From contig JAMLHB010000002.1 in NCBI GenBank assembly GCA_023957375.1, positions 248,001 through 312,000 of the forward strand: 64,000 nucleotides of DNA, given 5' to 3'. Shown piece by piece: positions 34,389 through 42,514 of this stretch. The notes under the pieces are model-generated. The model ran no database searches, had not been told where the DNA came from, and saw nothing but the letters and a program-made list of their open reading frames with translations. Source of the stretch: Flavobacteriales bacterium (GTDB lineage Bacteria > Bacteroidota > Bacteroidia > Flavobacteriales_F > PHOS-HE28). The translations under genes were made by a program, and so were the position numbers. The first letter of the stretch is position 1. Each line of letters starts with the position of its first letter.

Positions 34389-34478
34389 GACCTGAAGTCT
34401 TTCACAATAAGGATTATTCCGTTGTGAGAACTAAGCTTCAAGGCTTATCCGCGGCCCCGAAAGGGGTCGCGGTCTTTT
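34389..34478 (+). ncRNA. tracrRNA
   Basis: The anti-repeat at 34389-34407 (GACCTGAAGTCTTTCACAA) pairs with the 5' end of the repeat in two 8-bp helices (GACCTGAA with TTCAGGTC, and TTTCACAA with TTGTGAAA) separated by a GTC/GGCT internal loop, the normal crRNA:tracrRNA bulge. The tail TAAGGATTATTCCGTTGTGA follows and allows further hairpins. A rho-independent terminator closes the RNA. The length is about 90 nt. It is encoded on the plus strand, divergent from cas9. Confidence 0.9.
34449..34478 (+). terminator. tracrRNA terminator
   Basis: The arms CCGCGGCCCC and GGGGTCGCGG pair with one wobble across a GAAA loop and are followed by TCTTTT. Confidence 0.85.
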
Positions 34479-34551
34479 GCGCCCTTCCGCCCCGCCTCCA
34501 CCAACACCTTCTGCGTGCCCCTCGGCTGGGCCGGCCATGCGGAACATGCAA

Positions 34552-34575
34552 AGGGCCACCCCATCGGGCGGCCCT
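34552..34575 (-). terminator. Terminator of the T9SS cargo gene
   Basis: The arms AGGGCC and GGCCCT, with inner CCC/GGG pairs, are followed on the minus strand by TTTG. It lies 31 bp after the stop of the gene at 34606. Confidence 0.65.
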
Positions 34576-34605
34576 TCACATAGGTGCATGGTGCAGGGCA
34601 ATGAA

Positions 34606-35634
34606 TTACTCCACCACCAGCTTCTTCATGCCTTTTTGCCCGTTGGCTGCGGTCAGTTGGATGGTGTACAAGCCTGGCGGAATTCCGTTCAGGTCCAGGT
34701 CTTGCTTGGCGATCCCCAACGGTTGCCGGTCCAGCTTCATGTTGCGCACGATGCGTCCGGTGGCATCGATCAACATCAACTCCAACTGCACCCCAGTGTT
34801 GCCGAATAGCAGGGAAGCATGGCCGTGGGCAGGGTTGGGCATCACGTCCATGCCGATGGCATTGTCCACGACTTCGCGCACCAGCAATGCAGGGTCCTCC
34901 AGCCAAGCGCCAAAATTACCGTTCAGGTCGCCGCTCACGGCGGTGCCGCCGCCAACTTGGTCGAAGAAGGTAACCAGCGGCCGGGGAACGCCCAGCTTGT
35001 AATAATCCTGTCTTTGTACGAAATAGTTGATGTAGCCGAAGCCGGCGAAGGTATCGGAGTCATGGGTGGTGGTGGAAACGCGGAGCACATTCTCCACCGT
35101 GCCGTAGGGCATGATCAAAGTGCCCATGGCATCCACGGTGATCGACGTATTGCCATAGGTGTGGGCGGAAGCACCGGTGGAGCTCGTCCACGGCCCGCCA
35201 AAATCATCCTGCCAGGAAGTGTTGTAGCTGCACGGGAATACCATCGTGCGTTGCGGGTTCTGGTACTGCATCAGCACGTTGTTGCTTGCGCTAGCCATGC
35301 CGAAGTAATCAATGCCTGCTGCGGTATAGCCATAGAAATCGTAGAAATCATCGCCGAGGTGTTCCGCGATGTTGGCTGCCGGGAAGGATGCCGCGTACGT
35401 GCTTTGGGTGGCATCCACGAAGGTGGTGGCCGTGGGTTCGGTGGTTGGGAAGGCGGAAAAGTCCCAAGTGAGGCCGGTGCCTCCAGGGCCGGGTGGTTGG
35501 TAGTCGATGTAATGCACCGCGATCGGAACGCCGAGCGGCGGGGTAAGGTCACCCACCTGAAGCGTTTGGGCCTTCAGCAAGGGCGCGGAGAGCAACAGGA
35601 GCACTAAGATCGGCGGAGTATATGATATACGCAT
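34606..35634 (-). CDS. Secreted T9SS cargo protein, function unknown
   Basis: A 342-residue protein with a signal peptide (MRISYTPPILVLLLLSAPLLKAQ). The central region (LTWDFSAFPTTEPTATTFVDA, DFYDFYGYTAAGIDYFGMAS) is not assigned to a known domain. The C-terminal ~75 residues (VMPNPAHGHASLLFGN, LMLIDATGRIVRNMKL, GIPPGLYTIQLTAANGQ, KKLVVE) are a clear T9SS type A sorting domain. It should be exported by the T9SS encoded at 51953-60175. The start at 35634 is set by the signal peptide; upstream codons of the longer frame are not protein-like. Confidence 0.82.
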   Translation of the reverse strand: MRISYTPPILVLLLLSAPLLKAQTLQVGDLTPPLGVPIAVHYIDYQPPGPGGTGLTWDFSAFPTTEPTATTFVDATQSTYAASFPAANIAEHLGDDFYDFYGYTAAGIDYFGMASASNNVLMQYQNPQRTMVFPCSYNTSWQDDFGGPWTSSTGASAHTYGNTSITVDAMGTLIMPYGTVENVLRVSTTTHDSDTFAGFGYINYFVQRQDYYKLGVPRPLVTFFDQVGGGTAVSGDLNGNFGAWLEDPALLVREVVDNAIGMDVMPNPAHGHASLLFGNTGVQLELMLIDATGRIVRNMKLDRQPLGIAKQDLDLNGIPPGLYTIQLTAANGQKGMKKLVVE

Positions 35635-35939
35635 GATGGAGGTGTTGATTGGGCGACAAGGATACGATCGCCAGCAAGGCTCATCAATCACATGAATATG
35701 TGATTCCGGCACGTCCGGGCGCCTTATCCGTTTGCTCTCCGGATGGAGGGCGGATTGTTGGCGGGCCAAGGTCCGTGCCATGTTGCCATGGACCGGTGCA
35801 ATGCGGTGGTCCACCATGGCAAGGTTGAATTGGCGACTGGCGGCATGGCGTTGTGCCAACCGGAAAAAAATTCAATGGATGCCGCTTTTGGCCCGATCGC
35901 GGCCTACCTTCAGGGCATCCATTCCAAATCCTCCAAGCC
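35635..35939. other. Divergent intergenic region
   Basis: There is no gene in these 305 bp. It carries the promoter regions of the flanking genes: CAAGGATA at 35657-35664 (TATCCTTG on the minus strand) for the T9SS cargo gene, and TACCTTCA at 35905-35912 for the DNA-binding protein gene. Confidence 0.5.
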
Positions 35940-36185
35940 ATGAACATCACCTTCAATGAGCTGCGCGACATCAAGGACCGCTTGCCCGACGGGAGCATCC
36001 ACCGCATCGCCAAGGAACTGGACCTGAACGTGGAGACGGTCTGGAATTATTTCGGGGGATACAGCCACAGCAACGGGAAGCCCATGGGCGTGCATGTGGA
36101 AGAGGGACCCGGAGGCGGCATTGTGGCCTTGGATGACACGCGCATCCTGGACCTTGCACGCCGCATGATCGACGAGCGGGTGTAA
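35940..36185 (+). CDS. Small HTH DNA-binding protein
   Basis: An 81-residue protein. FNELRDIKDRLPDGSIHRIAKELDLNVETVWNYFGG reads as a helix-turn-helix with the recognition helix at NVETVWNYF. It is followed by GVHVEEGPGGGIVALDDTRILDLARRMI, a short beta hairpin and helix. Highly similar small proteins are common in Flavobacteria-like genomes and annotated as DNA-binding proteins; this is recalled, not searched. The target is unknown. Single gene. Confidence 0.7.
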   Translation: MNITFNELRDIKDRLPDGSIHRIAKELDLNVETVWNYFGGYSHSNGKPMGVHVEEGPGGGIVALDDTRILDLARRMIDERV

Positions 36186-36239
36186 CCTGCCCGGCGCCGT
36201 GATCTCTTTTCGCCGGGTTCGTAGCCCGGTGTAGTCCCC

Positions 36240-37430
36240 TTATTTTTCGATCACGCGGAATTCCACCCTGCGGTTGAGCGCCTTGTTCTCTTCGCTTGTA
36301 TTGGGCACCAATGGCCTGCTTTTGCCAAAGCCCTTCCAGCCTATCCGTTCCTGCTCCACCTTCCTGCCCCGCAGAAAATCAACCACGGCCTTGGCCCGCT
36401 CCTCGCTGAGGGTTTGGTTGAACGCCTCGCTGCCCACGTCATCGGTGTGGCCTTCCACTTCGATGCGCATGTTGGGGTAGTCAATGAGCATGTCGGCCAG
36501 TTCATCCAGCTCCTTCTTGCTTTCAGGCGTCAGTGTGGCCTTGGCAAACTCAAACCCGATGTTGTCCAAGCGCACGCTCTTGCCCACTGCCGGCGGCTCC
36601 ATGCGGGGCAGGGCCACTTCCTTGGTGCTGGTGCGGTCCGCCACCACTTGCTTGGGCGGCGGCGGCACGCTCTCCTGGGGCTTTGGCGTGGGTTTGCTCC
36701 CGGCCGGTGCCACGCGCACGCTCACGTCGTCGATGAAGTAGTAGCTGCCCCGTTCGCCGGTTTCCTGCTTTTCGAAGGGCGTGGCCTCGTCGCTGTAGAA
36801 GTTGCCGATCACCAGGAAGCGTTCGTTGCCTGTTGCTTCCACCACGCCGCTGACCAACCGCCAGCGTCCGCCCTTCACCACTTGTTCGGCATTTACGCAC
36901 GGGGTGAAGTAGAGCGGCAGGTTGTTGCCCGTGCCAATGGCCACGGGCGACAGATAGAGGCCGATGTTCCCGCTGGCATGTTCGCTGAACTCCGCCAACC
37001 TGGCCCAGCACTCCACCACATAGCGGGTTCCCGCCTCCATGGTGGCGTTCAGCTCCACCTGCAGGTATTCATGCCACCACGTAGGGGTGTTTCCCTTGCC
37101 GCGCACCTTGATGCCGGCCATGGCCTTGCCCGTACGCGGTGCCGCCTTGCCACCGGTGCGTTTCGCCGGATTGCTCCAGCAGTTGCGGTCCGCCTCGGTG
37201 GTGAACAGGTCCGGCGTGGTTTCCGTGGGCGAGTTCCAGGCCACCATCAGTTCCTCGCCGAATTTGCGCGCCTGCTGCGTCCAGCCGCAGGGCACGCTCT
37301 GGTATTCCTCGAAACCCGGGTTGGGCAACAGGTTGGGCATGGTGTCGTTCTGCAAGGTGCGCTGAAGCACGTTTTGCGCACACAGGCTACCGGCTGCCAC
37401 CAAAGCGGGGAACACGAGGCAACGGAACAT
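36240..37430 (-). CDS. OmpA family outer-membrane protein
   Basis: A 396-residue protein with a signal peptide (residues 1 to about 18). The N-terminal ~230 residues form a beta-rich domain beginning NLLPNPGFEEYQ, a pattern often seen at the start of carbohydrate-binding-like domains. A Pro/Lys-rich linker follows (PTPKPQESVPPPPKQ). The C-terminal OmpA peptidoglycan-binding domain (about 290-396) has IEVEGHTDDVGSEAFNQ, LSEERAKAVVDFL and NRRVEFRV. It links the envelope to peptidoglycan. TAACTTCG ends 4 nt before the ATG. Confidence 0.88.
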   Translation of the reverse strand: MFRCLVFPALVAAGSLCAQNVLQRTLQNDTMPNLLPNPGFEEYQSVPCGWTQQARKFGEELMVAWNSPTETTPDLFTTEADRNCWSNPAKRTGGKAAPRTGKAMAGIKVRGKGNTPTWWHEYLQVELNATMEAGTRYVVECWARLAEFSEHASGNIGLYLSPVAIGTGNNLPLYFTPCVNAEQVVKGGRWRLVSGVVEATGNERFLVIGNFYSDEATPFEKQETGERGSYYFIDDVSVRVAPAGSKPTPKPQESVPPPPKQVVADRTSTKEVALPRMEPPAVGKSVRLDNIGFEFAKATLTPESKKELDELADMLIDYPNMRIEVEGHTDDVGSEAFNQTLSEERAKAVVDFLRGRKVEQERIGWKGFGKSRPLVPNTSEENKALNRRVEFRVIEK

Positions 37431-37434
37431 GGGG

Positions 37435-37442
37435 CGAAGTTA
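37435..37442 (-). promoter_or_regulatory. Promoter -7 box (TAACTTCG), predicted leaderless start
   Basis: On the minus strand the box ends 4 nt before the ATG of the OmpA-family gene. Confidence 0.45.
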
Positions 37443-37539
37443 TCGGCCCATGGATGGTGATCTGCGCCTTTGGTGTTTGTTCCATCAACGATCGGTGGTC
37501 CATTTCGGTTGAAAACCGGGCGCCGCTCCACCGCATGGG

Positions 37540-38115
37540 CTAGTGGGCCGGGCAGTGCTCCAACCAGTTGCGGATGATCCGCGGCCCTTGGGGCGTTAGC
37601 ACACTTTCCGGATGGAATTGCACGGCCCATGCGGGGAAGGTGGCATGCCGCACAGCCATTACCGTGCCTTCCCCGCTGCGGGCGATCACCCGCAAGTCCG
37701 TCGGCAGGCGTGCTGGATCGGCTGCCCAACTGTGGTAGAGGCCCACCGGGAAGGATGCACCAAGCCCATGGAAGAGCGGGTCCTCCGGCAGTTCGGGAAT
37801 GCAGGGCAGGGCCACGCCGTGCCGCACGGCGGAAAGGTTGTACAACTTCCCGCCGCATTCCTCCACGATGGCCTGCAATCCGAGGCAAACGCCGAGGATG
37901 GGATGCGTGGGCAACAGCGTGTGCACCAGCCGGGGCATCACGCCCGCCTCCGACGGCAAGCCGGGCCCTGGCGAAAGCACGATGCGGTCATACTGCGCGG
38001 CCTCTTCCACGGTGATCGCATCATTGCGCACCACGTCCACCGCCGCCATGGGCGCCAGCAGGTGGAACAAGTTCCAAGTGAAACTATCGTAGTTGTCCAA
38101 CAGCAGGATGCGCAT
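37540..38115 (-). CDS. Glutamine amidotransferase, PabA/TrpG type
   Basis: A 191-residue class I glutamine amidotransferase that supplies ammonia to anthranilate synthase or aminodeoxychorismate synthase. Motifs are LLLDNYDSFTWNL, LSPGPGLPSEAG, the nucleophile Cys in LGVCLGLQAI, and the His-Glu pair in AVQFHPESVLTPQG. No component I gene is adjacent, so pabA and trpG cannot be separated. ATG at 38115 is chosen over the GTG at 38127 because the fold starts at MRILLLDNY. Confidence 0.9.
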   Translation of the reverse strand: MRILLLDNYDSFTWNLFHLLAPMAAVDVVRNDAITVEEAAQYDRIVLSPGPGLPSEAGVMPRLVHTLLPTHPILGVCLGLQAIVEECGGKLYNLSAVRHGVALPCIPELPEDPLFHGLGASFPVGLYHSWAADPARLPTDLRVIARSGEGTVMAVRHATFPAWAVQFHPESVLTPQGPRIIRNWLEHCPAH

Positions 38116-38123
38116 GGGCCTGA

Positions 38124-38522
38124 TCACTGTTCCACGGGTCGTCCTTCACGGCCGATCCATCCGAGGTGGGTGTGGGCAAAAGCATCCGTGTATTTCAGGC
38201 CGAAGCCGAACAGGCGGTCCAAGCAGGCATGGCCGTACAGGATGACCCCTGCGGGAAGGAGGATCGTGGTGAGCGCCCCAAGCGGCACGCCGAGATAGGC
38301 GCCGCCGATGCCGATGCCGGCCACGGCCAGTGCCATGCCCTTGTGATGAAGCAGGTTGTAGGTGAACGCTCCCGTTCGCGGCCCTACCACGTACCCCGCC
38401 ATGCCTACATCCGGGCCAAGCAGCAGCAGCAGGTAGCCCCACCAAGGCATTTCGTGCATCCACAGGGTGACGGTGCAAACGAGCAGCTGGGCCAGTTCCT
38501 CCAGTTTGAGCAGGGTCTTCAT
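38124..38522 (-). CDS. DUF4260-like membrane protein
   Basis: A 132-residue protein with about four hydrophobic segments and the recurring pattern LKLEELAQLLVCTVTL, GPDVGMAGYVVGPRTGAFTYNLLHH, GLKYTDAFAHTHLGWIGRE. This pattern fits the small membrane family DUF4260 as I know it. Function unknown. It lies 8 bp upstream of the amidotransferase gene on the same strand. Confidence 0.72.
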   Translation of the reverse strand: MKTLLKLEELAQLLVCTVTLWMHEMPWWGYLLLLLGPDVGMAGYVVGPRTGAFTYNLLHHKGMALAVAGIGIGGAYLGVPLGALTTILLPAGVILYGHACLDRLFGFGLKYTDAFAHTHLGWIGREGRPVEQ

Positions 38523-38584
38523 GCGGTTTGTTTTACCTGCGGCGTAGAATGATGCAGCTGCAAGTTGCACGCTTCAAGCCCCGG

Positions 38585-39346
38585 TTACCAAGTGACCCCC
38601 ACCGGGCAATGGTCGCTGCCCATGATTTCATTGAGGATGAACGCTTCTTTCACCTTCTTTTCGAAGCCCCTGCTCACCAGCACGTAGTCGATGCGCCAGC
38701 CCACGTTGCGGGCCCTGGCATTCATGCGGAAGCTCCACCAACTGTACTTGACCTCATCGGGATGGCGGTGGCGGAAGGTGTCGGTAAATCCCGCGTCCAT
38801 CAAGGCCGACATGCCGTCGATCTCCGCCTGGGTATAGCCGGCCGTTTTGTTGTAGTTGGTTTTCGGCCGAGCGATGTCGATGGGCTGGTGCGCCACGTTC
38901 AGGTCTCCGGTGAAGATCACCGGGCGTTTGCCCGCAGCCAGTTTCACCAAGTATTGGCGAAGGTCCTTGTCCCACTGCTGCCGATAGCTCAACCGCTTCA
39001 ATCCTTCGCCGCTGTTGGGCACGTATGCACACACCACGATGTGGTCGGCGAAGGTGGCGGTGATCACCCGGCCTTCAGTGTCGTGCTCGGCGATGCCGAT
39101 GCCGAGGTCCACGCGCTCGGGTTTCTGGCGGCTGAGCACGGCAGTGCCCGAGTAGCCTGCTTTCTCTGCGGAATGGGCGTGTATGGTGTATCCGCCCAGG
39201 CCGGCAAGGGCATCGGCCACCTGCTGCGGGGTGGCCTTGGTTTCCTGCAGGCAAATGATGTCGGCGTCCACGGCGCGCATGCTTTCAATGAAGCCCTTGC
39301 CCACCGCCGCGCGTATGCCGTTCACATTGAAGGAGATCAGTTTCAT
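38585..39346 (-). CDS. xth: Exodeoxyribonuclease III
   Basis: AP endonuclease and 3'-5' exonuclease for base-excision repair. The 253-residue protein has MKLISFNVNGIRAAVGKGF, IICLQETKA (metal-binding Glu), FTGDLNVAHQPIDIARPK (Asp/Asn catalytic pair), WWSFRMNARARNVGWRIDYVLVS and the final GSDHCPVGVTW with Asp-His. All active-site residues are present. TATTTTCG ends 6 nt before the ATG on the minus strand. Confidence 0.95.
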   Translation of the reverse strand: MKLISFNVNGIRAAVGKGFIESMRAVDADIICLQETKATPQQVADALAGLGGYTIHAHSAEKAGYSGTAVLSRQKPERVDLGIGIAEHDTEGRVITATFADHIVVCAYVPNSGEGLKRLSYRQQWDKDLRQYLVKLAAGKRPVIFTGDLNVAHQPIDIARPKTNYNKTAGYTQAEIDGMSALMDAGFTDTFRHRHPDEVKYSWWSFRMNARARNVGWRIDYVLVSRGFEKKVKEAFILNEIMGSDHCPVGVTW

Positions 39347-39352
39347 GAAGGG

Positions 39353-39360
39353 CGAAAATA
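39353..39360 (-). promoter_or_regulatory. Promoter -7 box (TATTTTCG), predicted leaderless start
   Basis: The box lies 6 nt upstream of the xth ATG on the minus strand. Confidence 0.45.
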
Positions 39361-39383
39361 GGGACGGGCCGGGGCGTTGGTCG

Positions 39384-39644
39384 CTCCGGTCCAGGGCTAT
39401 CGCGTCTTACCAGCAGCACAGAAAGGTATGCACTGTGCGACGCCCTTTGGGGTCGACCACCGCGCAGGATGTGGTTTCTACGTTGTGTGACCCACTTCGG
39501 GGTCACCAGTCGTGTTTTCTCAACTGACCCCAACGGGGTCACAGAGCGTAGCAATAACACGATAAATGGAGTTCGACCCCAAAGGGTGTCGCACAAAATC
39601 CCATGCCTGACCGGGGAATAAGACGCGATAGCCCTGGCTCCGGT
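39384..39644. repeat. Nested inverted repeat, possible MITE
   Basis: The outer arms are 39391-39409 and 39619-39637 (a 19-bp perfect inverted pair containing GCTATCGCGTCTTA). The next arms are 39435-39457 and 39572-39594 (23 bp, two mismatches, containing CCCTTTGGGGTCGA). The core has two small hairpins, GTGACCC/GGGGTCAC (39487-39506) and TGACCCC/GGGGTCA (39525-39542). No gene is inside. The layout fits a non-autonomous mobile or REP-type element. Confidence 0.65.
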
Positions 39645-39974
39645 CAACCCCTTCGCGGCTTGCCCGGCTCCTTTCCGGATCCAGCCCGTTCAGTAGGACC
39701 CGGAATATGCAGCAGGATTTCTACTACGGCCCGAAATCGCTGCGGCAGCGTACGCATCGCCGGTTTTCCCTTAGGCACAATAGCTTGTGCTATTCCTTCT
39801 CGGTGAAACCCGCGCTGTCCTTGTGATTTCGACCCTCGCAACGAACCCTGCTGCATAATCCGGGTAGGAAGAAATGCCCTGGCCTTCATGCCCATGTCCA
39901 TCCTCCACGTGTTCAAGAAGGTTCACGGTCCGTGCAGCCGCGTTCCGTTCCGGGAAAGGGAGGCGTCCTCTTCC
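39645..39974. other. Gene-free stretch before pheT
   Basis: A minus-strand frame at 39644-39916 is open (90 codons), but it has no recognisable domain and lies against the nested repeat. I do not call it a gene. A small palindrome AATAGCTTGTGCTATT lies near 39778-39793. Confidence 0.4.
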
Positions 39975-42413
39975 TCACCCGCGCAGCTCCGCCCCCACCT
40001 CCTTCTCCAGTGCCAGGCGGATGCGGCCCATGGCCTTTTCGACCTGCTCGTCGGTGAGGGTTTTTTCCGTGTCCTGCAGGATGAAGCTCAATGCATAGCT
40101 CTTTTTGCCGCTGGGCAGCTTGTCCCCCTCGTACACGTCGAAGAGGCCCACTTCGCGCAGCAGCTTGCGCTCGGCCTGGAAGGCGGTACGCTCCAGCGTG
40201 GCATAATCCACTGCGCTGTTCAGCAACAGGCTCAGGTCGCGGCGCACGGCAGGGAACTTGGCCACCTCCTGGTACGAGGCCTTGCCCGTTCGCAGCAGCC
40301 GGACCAGCTCGGCGTCCATCAGTTCGGCATACCATGCCGGTTGGTGCACTTCAAACGCCTTGGCCACCGATGGCTTCACGGCGCCCATCACGGCCACCGT
40401 GCGCTTCCCGTGCTTTACTTCCACCACCGCGGAAAGCAGCGGATGTTCCACCATGGCCACTGCGGCGTTCTTGGCCAGCCCCAAGCGGTCCATCAGCAAT
40501 TCCACCTCGGCCTTCACGTCGGCGAGTTCGGTTGGGTGCGCCTTGCCGCGCCAGCTCTCCGCTTCCTGGTTGCCCGTGATCAGCAGGGCGGTGCGTTCGC
40601 TTTCCACCGTGGTGCCGTCCGCCTGCACCTCGTAGATGCGTCCTTCTTCGAAAAAACGCAAGTTGTGCTGCTGGCGGGCCAGGTTGTGGGCGGCACTTTG
40701 CAGCAGGCCGAACAGCATGGTGGGGCGCAGCACGTCGAGCTCGGCGCTGAGCGGATTCCTCAGGTGCACCAATTGCGCTTTTTGCGCAGCACCCAACTTC
40801 ACCGTGCGCGCACCGTTCACCAGCGAGGGCGTCATCACCTCGCGGAAGCCGCGTGCGGCGAAGTGCTGGGCCAAGCGTTGCCGAAAGCCTTCATCGGTGG
40901 TGTCCGGCTGCCGCACGGCAGGCACCATCAAGCGCTCCGGCAGGGGCACGCGGTCGTAGCCGTGAATGCGCAACACCTCCTCCACCAGGTCGGCTTCGCG
41001 CAGCACGTCGGCGCGGTAGGGCGGTACTTGCACGCGCACGCCCCGTGCATCCCGTTCGCTGGTACGGCAATCCAGCAGCTCCAGGATGTGCACCACGTGG
41101 TCCGGTTCAATGGGCATGCCGCAAAGCCGGTCCACTGCGGCGAAATTCAGCTGCACCTCCGCCCAGGGCCTTGGTCGTGCGATGTCCGTGACGGCCGAAC
41201 TGATGCATGCACCCGCCACCTCCTTCAGCAGCAAGGCCGCGCGTTTCAACGCATACACCGTGATCTCCGGATCCACACCGCGTTCAAAACGGAACGAAGC
41301 ATCGGTGTTCAGCCCATGGCGGCGGGCGGTGCGGCGGATGGTGACCGCATCGAAGCAGGCGCTTTCCAGGAAGATGGCGGTAGTGCTTTCCGAGACGCCG
41401 CTGCTGGCGCCTCCGAGCACCCCGGCGATGCAGGCGGCCTTTTCCGCATCGGCGATCACCAGGTCTTCGGTGCTGAGCGCGCGGTCCTGCCCATCCAAGG
41501 TGATCAAGCGCTCGCCCGTTGCAGCTTTCCGCACAATGATCCTTCCACCCTCGAGCTTGTCCGCATCGAAGGCATGGAGCGGCTGGCCCAGTTCGTGCTG
41601 CACGAAGTTGGTGACGTCCACCACGTTGTTGATGGGCTTGAGCCCGATGCTTTGCAGGCGCTCCTGCAACCAGGCCGGTGAAGGCCCTACGGTGATGCCC
41701 GTGAGCGTTAGCCCCGCATAGCGCGGTGCCGCATGCGGGTCTTGCACCTCCACGGTGACCGTACCGGCCTGATCATCCTGCTTGAAAAGCTCCACCGGGG
41801 ACAACAGCACGCGGTGTTTGCTGCCGGTGCGGTAATTCAGTGCGGCAACCAGGTCGCGGGCCACGCCCCAATGGCCCATGGCATCGGAGCGGTTGGGCGT
41901 GAGGCCGATCTCCAGGACGTGGTCGCCTTTCAGTTCCAGTTGCTCCACAGCAGGCGTGCCCGGCTTGGCCGACGCATCCAGCACCATGATGCCGGCGTGG
42001 TCGGTGCCCAGGCCGAGTTCATCGGCTGCGCAGATCATGCCGTTGCTTTCCACCCCGCGGATCTTGGCCTTCTTGATGGTGAACGGCCCACCTCCCAAGG
42101 GGTGCAGCGTGGTGCCCACAGTGGCCACAAGCACCTTTTGCAGCGCAGCCACGTTGGGCGCACCGCAGACGATCTCTTCCGGAGATCCGTCCCCGGTATC
42201 CACCGTGCATACATGCAACCGGTCCGCGCCCGGGTGCTTCACGCAGGTGAGCACCTCTCCCACCACTACCCCGGCCAGCATGCCCGGTACAGGCTCCACG
42301 GTTTCCAAGCGTTCCACTTCCAGTCCGGTGCTGGTGAGGATGTCGGCCGCCTGCATGGGGGATAGGTCGCCGGCAGTGGTCAGCGTGCGAAGCCAGTTCC
42401 AGGAGATGCGCAT
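39975..42413 (-). CDS. pheT: Phenylalanyl-tRNA synthetase beta subunit
   Basis: An 812-residue subunit of the alpha2beta2 enzyme that charges tRNA-Phe. It has the N-terminal tRNA-binding OB domain (about 40-150, VVVGEVLTCVKHPGADRLHVCTVD), the B3/B4 editing domain (about 210-370, GLTPNRSDAMGHWGVARDL), B5 (about 400-470), the catalytic-like core (FREVMTPSLVNGA) and the C-terminal anticodon-binding FDX-ACB domain (FPAVRRDLSLLLN to LRG). The length is normal. pheS is not in the window. A -7 box TACTTTCG lies at 42447-42454. Confidence 0.96.
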   Translation of the reverse strand: MRISWNWLRTLTTAGDLSPMQAADILTSTGLEVERLETVEPVPGMLAGVVVGEVLTCVKHPGADRLHVCTVDTGDGSPEEIVCGAPNVAALQKVLVATVGTTLHPLGGGPFTIKKAKIRGVESNGMICAADELGLGTDHAGIMVLDASAKPGTPAVEQLELKGDHVLEIGLTPNRSDAMGHWGVARDLVAALNYRTGSKHRVLLSPVELFKQDDQAGTVTVEVQDPHAAPRYAGLTLTGITVGPSPAWLQERLQSIGLKPINNVVDVTNFVQHELGQPLHAFDADKLEGGRIIVRKAATGERLITLDGQDRALSTEDLVIADAEKAACIAGVLGGASSGVSESTTAIFLESACFDAVTIRRTARRHGLNTDASFRFERGVDPEITVYALKRAALLLKEVAGACISSAVTDIARPRPWAEVQLNFAAVDRLCGMPIEPDHVVHILELLDCRTSERDARGVRVQVPPYRADVLREADLVEEVLRIHGYDRVPLPERLMVPAVRQPDTTDEGFRQRLAQHFAARGFREVMTPSLVNGARTVKLGAAQKAQLVHLRNPLSAELDVLRPTMLFGLLQSAAHNLARQQHNLRFFEEGRIYEVQADGTTVESERTALLITGNQEAESWRGKAHPTELADVKAEVELLMDRLGLAKNAAVAMVEHPLLSAVVEVKHGKRTVAVMGAVKPSVAKAFEVHQPAWYAELMDAELVRLLRTGKASYQEVAKFPAVRRDLSLLLNSAVDYATLERTAFQAERKLLREVGLFDVYEGDKLPSGKKSYALSFILQDTEKTLTDEQVEKAMGRIRLALEKEVGAELRG

Positions 42414-42446
42414 GGGGAGGTTCCGGGCCGTTGGGCGGCCGGGCCG

Positions 42447-42454
42447 CGAAAGTA
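42447..42454 (-). promoter_or_regulatory. Promoter -7 box (TACTTTCG) of pheT
   Basis: The box lies 33 nt before the pheT ATG on the minus strand. Confidence 0.4.
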
Positions 42455-42498
42455 GCCATGGGCCATAGGCAAAGCGAAAGCAAGCATAGGCGGTCCAT

Positions 42499-42506
42499 TA
42501 TCTTCG
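42499..42506 (+). promoter_or_regulatory. Promoter -7 box (TATCTTCG)
   Basis: The box lies 8 nt before the ATG at 42515 of the YhhN-family gene, giving at most a very short leader. Confidence 0.45.
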
Positions 42507-42514
42507 GGCCCTGC

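Larger units (their letters stand above)
34304..34605 (+). other. cas9 upstream region carrying tracrRNA
   Basis: This intergenic stretch holds the tracrRNA promoter, the tracrRNA with its terminator and the terminator of the convergent T9SS cargo gene. No protein gene is visible. Confidence 0.7.

Noticed and set aside
39644..39916. 90-codon minus-strand frame before pheT
   Set aside because: It has no recognisable domain or promoter, and its edge lies in the nested repeat. Probably repeat-derived or chance.
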